Below are positions 57,376 to 64,000 of a stretch of 64,000 nucleotides of DNA, one piece after another. The stretch's first letter is position 1, and each line of letters begins with the position of its first letter. This stretch comes from Romboutsia weinsteinii (GTDB taxonomy: Bacteria > Bacillota > Clostridia > Peptostreptococcales > Peptostreptococcaceae): NCBI RefSeq assembly GCF_002250835.2, contig NZ_NOJY02000010.1, forward strand, positions 1-64,000, read 5' to 3'. The notes under the pieces were generated by a model. It was not told the origin of the DNA, ran no database searches, and saw only the letters and a program-made list of their open reading frames with translations. The position numbers and the translations under genes are program-made.

Positions 57376-58794
57376 ATGAAGGATAAACATACATATGATT
57401 TAATTGAAGGTATTAGAGATATAGAAAATTCAGATTTTGACTTTGATAAAATTGATGAAGATATTGATTTTGATATAGATGATAAAGATATTAATAAAAT
57501 AAAATCTATGACTTATGAAAAGCTAGGAAAATCTAAGCTAAAGAAATATAAAAGTAAAAAAATTGTAAGTATTGTAGTATCAATAATATTAACAATAATA
57601 ATAGGTACACCAGTAGCACTAGCTATAGTAGATCAGTTATATAAGTATGACTCGTCTAGTGGAAAAATTATAAAAAGTGAAAAGCCTATTTATGTACTTG
57701 AAGAGCCAATGACAAAAGAAGTTGGCAAAGGTAAAATAACAGTAACTAGTGTTATAGTAAATCCCAAAGAGAAGAATATAGAAATAGACGATGTAGCTGA
57801 AAATATTGTTGGATTTGACTATATAAAACGTGAAATAAAAGTAAATGGAAAAAATATTCGTAGTGATATGTATTATGAAGCTGGAAGCGGTTGGGAAAAT
57901 AAGATTGAACATTTTTATAAGTATAAAAAAGAAGATAAAGTAGAATACGTTATAAAGCTAAAAGATAACTCTGATAAAATAACTACAGTTAACTTTGAGA
58001 TAAATTTAAGCGAAGCAACATCTGTAGAAAAGTACAATCAAAATATACCAAAAGATACAAAGCATAATATTACATTAAGTACAATCCCAAAAGAAGAAAA
58101 TCATAACTTAATAATAGAACTAATGGCTATACCTAACACAAAAGATCTTAATTTTGAAATAGACAGTTATAGTAAGGATATGTATGAAGAGAGAGGTACA
58201 GAAATATTTTTAAAAGATGCTAATAACAAAAGAGTAGAAGCAGAGTTTGTAGATGACGATAATAGTACTAACAAGTATAAATTTAATACAGAAAATCTAA
58301 AAAAACCATATACTATAGAAATTAGTAAGCTTAAAATTAAAACTACAGATAATAAAGAAAAAAAGGTAAAATTACCAAAACTAAAAATTGGCGAAAGAAA
58401 AGAAATTAACAAGGTAATAATTTTGGAAAGTAAAAATAATGCTTTAACAAAAGAAAATAACAAAGTAATAATAAAAAGTGTAAAAAGAAAATTAGTAGAT
58501 GGTGAAGAGATGTATTCTATGAATATTGATTACCCAGATAATGAAAATACACAAATAAGGGTTAGTGATGTAAATACTAATCCTGTAATGACAATTTTTG
58601 GTACAACTAAGAACTCTATTTTAAATTGGTCAAAAACTGCATCACTAGAAGATGGATTTTATAGATCAATCGATTTATATATGGCTAGAGATAGAATAAA
58701 AGGCAATGAAAGTGATAAAGCAAGAATTGCTGAATTTAAAATGTCTTTATACTCTTATGAAGTAGAAGGAAATTGGAAATTAATTATAAAATAA
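57376..58794 (+). CDS. Membrane anti-sigma factor, DUF4179-like
   Basis: A 472-residue type II membrane protein: very acidic cytosolic N-terminus (1-60, FDFDKIDEDIDFDIDDKD), one membrane helix at about 63-82 (IVSIVVSIILTIIIGTPVALAI), and a large extracellular beta-rich region (GKITVTSVIVNPKEKNIEID ...). Same gene order and topology as the pair at 25.3-27.2 kb but with low sequence similarity, so it probably senses a different signal. It would sequester the sigma factor encoded just before it. Confidence 0.8.
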   Translation: MKDKHTYDLIEGIRDIENSDFDFDKIDEDIDFDIDDKDINKIKSMTYEKLGKSKLKKYKSKKIVSIVVSIILTIIIGTPVALAIVDQLYKYDSSSGKIIKSEKPIYVLEEPMTKEVGKGKITVTSVIVNPKEKNIEIDDVAENIVGFDYIKREIKVNGKNIRSDMYYEAGSGWENKIEHFYKYKKEDKVEYVIKLKDNSDKITTVNFEINLSEATSVEKYNQNIPKDTKHNITLSTIPKEENHNLIIELMAIPNTKDLNFEIDSYSKDMYEERGTEIFLKDANNKRVEAEFVDDDNSTNKYKFNTENLKKPYTIEISKLKIKTTDNKEKKVKLPKLKIGERKEINKVIILESKNNALTKENNKVIIKSVKRKLVDGEEMYSMNIDYPDNENTQIRVSDVNTNPVMTIFGTTKNSILNWSKTASLEDGFYRSIDLYMARDRIKGNESDKARIAEFKMSLYSYEVEGNWKLIIK

Positions 58795-58896
58795 ATATAA
58801 AAAGCAGTCTAATATATGTAAAGAAAATCTTGCAAGATAAGATATTCAGTTTAAGATTAAATTAAAGTAACATAGTTTATTAAATTACATTAAAAT

Positions 58897-58947
58897 AAAA
58901 AGAAGGTATATACTAAGTTAGATTAACACAATAGATACCTTCTTTTT
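58897..58947. terminator. Bidirectional terminator
   Basis: AAAAAGAAGGTAT / ATACCTTCTTTTT, 25-base loop, between the anti-sigma gene and the convergent cysteine-tail gene. Confidence 0.8.
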
Positions 58948-58964
58948 ATTGTTTACATATTATT

Positions 58965-59321
58965 TTAACAGTCACAACCCCCATCAAAGCCACCATCAAA
59001 AGAGTCGCAACCACTATTCATATCACAACTATCATTACAAGAATCACTTTGTGTATTATTAACAAAATGATTACTAAGTACAGTATGAGCTAAGATAGCA
59101 CTTTGAACTGATGTATTTGCAGAATTATCATTAACTGAATCATCTGCATTATAATTATGTTTACTGTCCCTACTGCTCAAGTTATTTTTATATGTATTTG
59201 TATTTTGATTTGGTTTATCTATCTTTTTAGTAAGATTTCTCTTAATGTATTTATTAAATAGTGATATTACTGCATATAAGATAATAAGTATCTCAAAAAT
59301 TTTAAATAGATTATCAAGCAT
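58965..59321 (-). CDS. Small membrane protein with Cys/Asp/Gly tail
   Basis: A 118-residue protein: an N-terminal membrane helix (FKIFEILIILYAVISLF), a basic then Asn/Ser-rich low-complexity middle, and a C-terminal tail with six cysteines in CNDSCDMNSGCDSFDGGFDG then GCDC. The helix SVQSAILAHTVLSNHFVNN precedes the tail. The Cys/Asp/Gly tail may bind metal or be a disulfide cap. It is a single gene; AAGGAGAATTATT precedes the ATG. I do not recognise a named family. Confidence 0.6.
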   Translation of the reverse strand: MLDNLFKIFEILIILYAVISLFNKYIKRNLTKKIDKPNQNTNTYKNNLSSRDSKHNYNADDSVNDNSANTSVQSAILAHTVLSNHFVNNTQSDSCNDSCDMNSGCDSFDGGFDGGCDC

Positions 59322-59511
59322 AATAATTCTCCTTATGTTGTTATAAGTTTAAATATACCAATTTAAAGTGATTTGTTCAAGCCATAATCTATGTATATGT
59401 ATTTAACGCAGAAGTGAATTTTCGATAATGATATATTGATGCTATAATTTAAGTAACAATTTTTATAAATTAGTAGTTAGGAAAAGGGGAATTTGAGAAG
59501 GAGAATATAGA

Positions 59512-60072
59512 ATGAAAGTAATTTTTATTAGGCATGGTGAACCAGATTATATTTTGTGTAATGAAAGAGGATTTATTGGACATGGTAGAGATTTAGCACC
59601 TTTAACAACTTCAGGCGTGCAACAGGCAGAAGATGTTTCCAATATTTTAAAACTAAATGAATGTGAAGTGATAGTATCTTCTCCATATACAAGGGCGTTG
59701 CAAACTACAGCTATTATTTCTAGGAATACAGGAATAAAAATAGAAATAGAAGTTGATTTACACGAATGGTGTCCTGATAAAACCTATAAATATAAGACAT
59801 CAGAAGAGTTATTTGAACTTCACAAAGATTTTTGTAACTGTAAAGGGGTATATCCAAAAGGAGAACAAAGAAAGTGGGAAACAATTGATGAGATTATAGA
59901 TAGAGTTATTCCTGTCTTAGATAAATATCTTGAACAGGGATTTAATAAAATTATGGTTGTTGCACATGGTGGAGTTATTCGAAGATTTATTGGACAAGCA
60001 AACATAATGTATTGCACACCATATGAAGTGAATTATTACAAGGGATATCACTGTATAGATTGGATTGATTAA
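59512..60072 (+). CDS. Histidine phosphatase-family protein
   Basis: A 186-residue phosphoglycerate-mutase-like phosphatase. The phosphohistidine loop is FIRHGE (R7, H8, G9), the second Arg is in SSPYTRALQTT and the C-terminal catalytic His is in VVAHGGVIRRFIG (about H151). The insertion WCPDKTYKYKTSEELFELHKDFCNCKGVYPKGEQRKWET is typical of the Firmicute subgroup annotated as histidine phosphatase family. Substrate unknown. AAGGAGAATATAG precedes the ATG; terminator downstream. Confidence 0.92.
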   Translation: MKVIFIRHGEPDYILCNERGFIGHGRDLAPLTTSGVQQAEDVSNILKLNECEVIVSSPYTRALQTTAIISRNTGIKIEIEVDLHEWCPDKTYKYKTSEELFELHKDFCNCKGVYPKGEQRKWETIDEIIDRVIPVLDKYLEQGFNKIMVVAHGGVIRRFIGQANIMYCTPYEVNYYKGYHCIDWID

Positions 60073-60103
60073 ATAACTGAGGCTTTAATATAAGATGAAA
60101 TTT

Positions 60104-60149
60104 AAAATAGCAACTACTTTAGAATTTTATCTAAAATAGTTGCTATTTT
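60104..60149. terminator. Bidirectional terminator
   Basis: AAAATAGCAACTA / TAGTTGCTATTTT outer stem with an inner TTTAGA / TCTAAA stem, between convergent genes. Confidence 0.88.
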
Positions 60150-60160
60150 GATACTAAAAT

Positions 60161-61564
60161 TTATAAAAACATCATTCCTAAAGAAAGAATAATAGCAGAT
60201 GCAATAAATATACAAACTAATATCTTAAACACAAACTTAACCCAAGTTGAATACTCAACCTTAGCAATAGCAAGACCACCAATAATAACACCGCTAGTTG
60301 GAGTAATTAAATTTACTATACCACTACCAGCACTAAAGATAGCTACCATTAACTCAGGTGAGAAACCTAAGTTTTGAGATAAAGGTCCAAATATTGGCAT
60401 AGATACACTTGCAAGTCCAGATGTAGAAGGTATTAAGAATGCAAGACCCATATATATAACATAAGCAACATTAGTAAATAATATTGATGACATACTACTT
60501 AAAGCTTTTGAAGCACCTTCTAGAACATAAACATCAAGACCTGTACTTCCCATTATAATAGAAATACCTCTTGAAATACCTATAACTAAAGCAACCCCAA
60601 CCATCTCTGAGGCACCTTCAATAAAGGTCCCAACTATTTCTTTTTCCTTTAAACCATAAACAAGACCTATTATTACTGCCATAACTACAAACCATATTGA
60701 TAATTCAGAGAACCACCAATTACCTAAAGATGATCCAGTTAAAAAAGCAGTATCTTTAAATATTGTTATTCCAAATTTCTCCCAAGGAATAACACCTAGT
60801 ATCATAACTACAAAACTTAATGCAAATAGCCCTAAGACAATTTTTCTCTTAGTAGTAAACTCAACTAGTTCTTCTCTTTTTCCTACATAGGCTTTTTTAG
60901 CATTATCAATTTCTTCTTGTGATAAAATACTAGATTTTTTATCTTCCTTAGTTTTCTTAGCATATTTCATTACAAAGAATATAGAAATAAGTAGAGAAGT
61001 AAGCCATAAAGCTATACCTAAACCTATAACTACTACTTGGTTCACTGTAATACCAACGCTATCTAAAGCAGCAATACTAGTAGATACTAAAAAAGGGTTA
61101 ACTGTTGATCCAAGCACTCCACAGCCTGCTCCTAAAGCAATTGTTCCTACAGCAACCAACTGGTCAAAACCTGCTGCCATCATTGTAGCAGTTATTAAAG
61201 CATAAAAAGCTATAGTTTCTTCAGCCATACCAAAGCTAGTACCACCTAAAGAAAAAATAAACATAAGTATAGGTATTAATATAAGTTCTTTACCATTTAA
61301 CTTCTTAACTATTGAGCCTATCCCAGCATCAAGTGCACCAGTCTTAGTAACTACACCTAAAAATCCACCAATTAATAAAACGAATATAGAAACATCGATA
61401 GCATCGTTTAGACCATTGATAGGTGCCATAATTAAATCAGAAAACTTAGCTGGAACAACACTTGGTATAAATTGTGTAATAATCACAATTGTAAGTGTTA
61501 TTAAAAGTAACACACTGTATGCAGTTGGCATACTGAATCCTTTTTTTGTTGTCTTTGTACTCAT
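60161..61564 (-). CDS. YfcC-family transporter
   Basis: A 467-residue membrane protein with about 12 segments and the YfcC/ArcD-like pattern: MPTAYSVLLLITLTIVIITQFIP, FVLLIGGFLGVVTKTGALDAGI, FSLGGTSFGMAEETIAFYAL, AGCGVLGSTVNPFLVSTS, LIPSTSGLASVSMPIFGPLS and LITPTSGVIIGGLAIA. The family carries basic amino acids or C4-dicarboxylate-like substrates; the substrate is not determined here. The ATG at 61564 is preferred (GAGAGGAGATTG site); the frame starts 8 codons earlier at 61588. No arginine-deiminase genes are nearby. Confidence 0.9.
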   Translation of the reverse strand: MSTKTTKKGFSMPTAYSVLLLITLTIVIITQFIPSVVPAKFSDLIMAPINGLNDAIDVSIFVLLIGGFLGVVTKTGALDAGIGSIVKKLNGKELILIPILMFIFSLGGTSFGMAEETIAFYALITATMMAAGFDQLVAVGTIALGAGCGVLGSTVNPFLVSTSIAALDSVGITVNQVVVIGLGIALWLTSLLISIFFVMKYAKKTKEDKKSSILSQEEIDNAKKAYVGKREELVEFTTKRKIVLGLFALSFVVMILGVIPWEKFGITIFKDTAFLTGSSLGNWWFSELSIWFVVMAVIIGLVYGLKEKEIVGTFIEGASEMVGVALVIGISRGISIIMGSTGLDVYVLEGASKALSSMSSILFTNVAYVIYMGLAFLIPSTSGLASVSMPIFGPLSQNLGFSPELMVAIFSAGSGIVNLITPTSGVIIGGLAIAKVEYSTWVKFVFKILVCIFIASAIILSLGMMFL

Positions 61565-61801
61565 AATCAATCTCCTCTCGTGATTCATGTATTAATTAGT
61601 TATTTTACTATAAATTTACAAATTTTAACAGAAAAACATTTAATTTTATAAAAATTTATAATATTAAAATTAAATATACAATTTAAATTAATAATGTGTT
61701 ATTCGTATGTATTTTTTATCTTTTTATCTATAATTATTAAAATCCGTAGTATAATTATATAAAAGGAAACTATTAATAAGACAAAAAGAAAGGCTTAAGA
61801 C

Positions 61802-62311
61802 ATGATACCTAAAAGAGTAAAACAATTTTATATAAATGTAGTAGACACTATGAATGAAGAAGATTATAATTATGTTGAAAAAATACTAAATAAAGAAGAA
61901 TTTGAGTTATTTAAAAAACTATTAAAGTCAGAACAAAAGCATAGTCTAAGGATTGCTAAAGAAATAGAATATAATATAGACAATAAAATGATTAATAATG
62001 AAGAGATATTAAAAAATAGAGATATTTTAATAAAAGCAGCTTTACTACATGATGTAGGAAAGAGTAAACAGAAACTAAATGTAATAGATAAATCTATAAT
62101 TGTAATACTTAATAAATTAACTAAGGGAGAGCTAATAAAATTAGAAAAATCAAAGAAAGTACAATGTTATTACAAGCACAGTGAGTATGGATATGAGATA
62201 TTAAAAGACAAGATAGATAATAAGTTAATACTAAATATAGTCAAAAATCACCATAACAATGATTGTGATGAAATAGTTGAATTCTTTAAAAAAATTGATG
62301 ATGATAATTAA
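61802..62311 (+). CDS. HD-domain phosphohydrolase-like protein
   Basis: A 169-residue protein with an HD motif ALLHDVGKSK (H83, D84), an upstream H47 (EQKHSLRIAKEI) and downstream HSEYGYEIL and NHHNND, the order of HDIG-type metal-dependent phosphohydrolases. Such small HD proteins are often putative (nucleotide or cyclic dinucleotide) phosphatases. AGAAAGGCTTAAG precedes the ATG. It is a single gene; substrate unknown. Confidence 0.85.
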   Translation: MIPKRVKQFYINVVDTMNEEDYNYVEKILNKEEFELFKKLLKSEQKHSLRIAKEIEYNIDNKMINNEEILKNRDILIKAALLHDVGKSKQKLNVIDKSIIVILNKLTKGELIKLEKSKKVQCYYKHSEYGYEILKDKIDNKLILNIVKNHHNNDCDEIVEFFKKIDDDN

Positions 62312-62450
62312 AATATTATAGCTGATAAAAAAATAATATAAATTTATAATAAATGGTTACAAATTTGCTTCTAATTGAGTATCCTTATATAGAACAATAA
62401 TTCTACTATATAAAGATATTAAAATTTAAAAATATAGGAGTGAATAAATT

Positions 62451-62768
62451 ATGGCACGAGTTATAAGAACAAGTGAATTTAGAAATAGAGTAGAAAATAG
62501 GGAAGGAATTGTACTAGTTGATTTTTATGCAACTTGGTGTGGACCCTGTAAGATGTTATCTCCAGTATTTGAATCAATAGGAAATGAAATGATGGGTAGA
62601 GCGGACTTCTTTAAGGTAGATATAGATCAAAGTATGGAAATATCAGAAAAATACCAAATAAGTACAGTTCCAACATTAATAATATTCAAAAATGGAAGAG
62701 AAATAGATCGATTATTTGGATTTATACCAAAAGAGCACTTACGACAAAAAATAGAATCATATATGTAA
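62451..62768 (+). CDS. trxA: Thioredoxin
   Basis: A 105-residue thioredoxin. The active site is WCGPCKM (C30, C33) in VLVDFYATWCGPCKMLSP, with the cis-Pro in STVPTLIIF and GFIPKEHLRQKIE at the end. It is a cytosolic disulfide reductase working with thioredoxin reductase. It is a single gene with AGGAGTGAATAA upstream and a terminator downstream; no reductase is adjacent. Confidence 0.95.
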   Translation: MARVIRTSEFRNRVENREGIVLVDFYATWCGPCKMLSPVFESIGNEMMGRADFFKVDIDQSMEISEKYQISTVPTLIIFKNGREIDRLFGFIPKEHLRQKIESYM

Positions 62769-62808
62769 GATAAAAACTTATTTACTATAATATATCATTA
62801 AATAAAAA

Positions 62809-62854
62809 CATAAAAATAAGACTTGTAAAATAAAGTATAGGTCTTATTTTTATG
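62809..62854. terminator. Bidirectional terminator
   Basis: Perfect 14-bp stem CATAAAAATAAGAC / GTCTTATTTTTATG after trxA. Confidence 0.85.
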
Positions 62855-62977
62855 TATGAATACTAGTTGATGGACAGATAGAATATTCTATATACATTTT
62901 TTATTTTATATTGTTGCTGACATATAAACTTAATGTTATAGTTTAAATATAACAAATATAATTAATGGAGGATTACA

Positions 62978-63880
62978 ATGAAGAAAGTAAAGATTTATTT
63001 GGCTATAACATTTGTATTAACTTGGGCTATTGCCTTTACATTGATGGCTAATGGAGGATACTATAATCCATCTGCAATGGTAGTAATAAGCATATGTATG
63101 TTTATGCCAGCAGTAGGGGTAATCACAACATCTTTATTATCTAAAGAAAAATTAAGAGATATATGGATAAAGCCAAATTTCAAAGGGAATATGAAATACT
63201 ATTTATTAGCATGGCTTTCACCAGTTGTACTTATAATAATTGGGGCAGCAGTATATTTTATGTTATTTCCGTCACAGTTTGATAGTAATATGACCTTAAT
63301 GATAGATACTGCTAAACAACAAATGATAGCATCTGGTAATACCATAGCAAGTGATCAACAGTTAAAAGCTATGTTTATCACACAATTATTAGTATCAGTA
63401 TTTATAGCTCCTATTTTAAACTTTATTCCATGTCTAGGTGAAGAAATAGGATGGAGAGGGTATTTATTACCAAATTTATTAGAAAAATATTCACCAATAA
63501 AATCAACATTAATTAGTGGAGTTATATGGGGTTTATGGCATGCACCAATGATAGCAATGGGACATAACTATGGACTTGGATATCCAACGGCTCCATGGGG
63601 AGGAATATTTGCAATGGTACTATTTTGTATCTTTGTAGGAGCATTATTCACGTATGTAACATTAAAAACAAAGAGTTGTATACCAGCAGCTATTGGACAC
63701 GGTATGTTAAATGGATTCGCGAGTGCAGGCTCAATATTTTTAGCAACAAACAATGCAAATCCTTTCTTAGGTCCATTACCAGTGGGTATAATAGGTGGAA
63801 TAGGATTTATAGTTGTAGGGATTATATATTTAAGAAAAATTTCTAAGATTAATTATGACGGTAAAAATTACAATATGTAA
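62978..63880 (+). CDS. CPBP-family intramembrane metalloprotease
   Basis: A 300-residue membrane protein with about eight segments. Motif 1 is GEEIGWRGYL (E155, E156, R160), motif 2 GLWHAPM (H188) and motif 3 IGHGMLNGF, the CPBP (Abi/CaaX-protease-like) catalytic set. In this family the enzyme trims peptides or is linked to bacteriocin immunity. No bacteriocin genes are in view, and the window ends shortly after. AATGGAGGATTACA precedes the ATG. Confidence 0.92.
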   Translation: MKKVKIYLAITFVLTWAIAFTLMANGGYYNPSAMVVISICMFMPAVGVITTSLLSKEKLRDIWIKPNFKGNMKYYLLAWLSPVVLIIIGAAVYFMLFPSQFDSNMTLMIDTAKQQMIASGNTIASDQQLKAMFITQLLVSVFIAPILNFIPCLGEEIGWRGYLLPNLLEKYSPIKSTLISGVIWGLWHAPMIAMGHNYGLGYPTAPWGGIFAMVLFCIFVGALFTYVTLKTKSCIPAAIGHGMLNGFASAGSIFLATNNANPFLGPLPVGIIGGIGFIVVGIIYLRKISKINYDGKNYNM

Positions 63881-63931
63881 AAATAATAAAGTGTGATAAT
63901 ATGTTGAGTGAAACATTATCAACAACACAAA

Positions 63932-63968
63932 TAAAATAAAAGTCGGTATATAGCCGGCTTTTATTTTA
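63932..63968 (+). terminator. Rho-independent terminator
   Basis: AAATAAAAGTCGG / CCGGCTTTTATTT stem with one G-T pair after the CPBP gene. The final 30 bases of the window hold nothing I can call. Confidence 0.8.
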
Positions 63969-64000
63969 TTTATATCTATAAAAGTAAATCTTCCACTATT

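Noticed and set aside
1-64000. CRISPR arrays, rRNA and tRNA genes
   Set aside because: I saw no regularly spaced repeats with spacers and no tRNA-like cloverleaf or rRNA stretches; the short dispersed repeats are too few and too far apart.

Overview
The window is AT-rich, mostly chromosomal DNA from a low-GC Gram-positive anaerobe. Strong AGGAGG-type ribosome sites, many AT-rich hairpin terminators, HemW-like radical SAM proteins, DUF4179 anti-sigma factors, paired DMT half-transporters and NPxT-type cell-wall sorting signals point to the Clostridia. Peptostreptococcaceae (the Paraclostridium / Romboutsia / Clostridioides group) is my best guess, but it is inference. I saw no rRNA, tRNA or CRISPR array.

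Positions 1-12 kb are an accessory zone: five GNAT acetyltransferases, a Nudix hydrolase, an SGNH hydrolase, a TraB/GumN-like protein, small XRE/DUF3796 and DUF2087 genes, a two-gene radical SAM operon, several decayed genes (S41 peptidase, an XRE regulator, an IS1595-like transposase end) and a short dispersed repeat, two copies of which flank one GNAT gene. Positions 12-18 kb hold a DUF2268 metalloprotease, a MarR-MATE efflux pair with duplicated operators, a YwaF-type membrane protein, an unknown exported protein and a choline-kinase-like phosphotransferase. Positions 18.3-23.2 kb are a shrunken prophage: ImmA peptidase, repressor, Cro, antirepressor, the C-terminal third of a YqaJ recombinase, DnaD- and DnaC-like replication proteins and an amidase endolysin, with no structural genes.

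Positions 23-36 kb carry a Crp/Fnr regulator divergent from two DMT half-transporters, a sigma/anti-sigma pair, a likely inactive gluzincin-like protein preceded by a 36-codon membrane peptide gene, an XRE-DUF3169 pair joined to a NatAB-like exporter, a GntR(YtrA)-ABC operon, a BFD-like ferredoxin, a lipoprotein, transposase and CapA relics, and a TetR regulator.

The most interesting part is 36.2-52.4 kb. A cobalamin riboswitch with its own terminator precedes eight co-directional features' worth of one pathway: three ECF transporter genes (T component, fused double ATPase, S component) followed by four surface proteins. These are a wall-anchored protein with one alpha/alpha-barrel domain, a membrane-anchored protein joining a DUF4430 domain to a barrel, a lipoprotein that is only DUF4430, and a 2744-residue wall-anchored protein with six tandem barrels, five Ig-like domains and a leucine-rich repeat. 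An alpha/alpha barrel plus a DUF4430-type beta domain is the architecture of animal intrinsic factor and transcobalamin. I infer a Gram-positive surface system that captures corrinoids and passes them to a dedicated ECF importer.

Positions 52.4-64 kb hold an operator-controlled MMPL transporter with its coiled secreted partner, a second sigma/anti-sigma pair, a cysteine-tailed membrane protein, a histidine phosphatase, a YfcC-family transporter, an HD protein, thioredoxin and a CPBP intramembrane protease. Between genes there are many bidirectional terminators, which fits compact, independently transcribed units outside the cobalamin locus.
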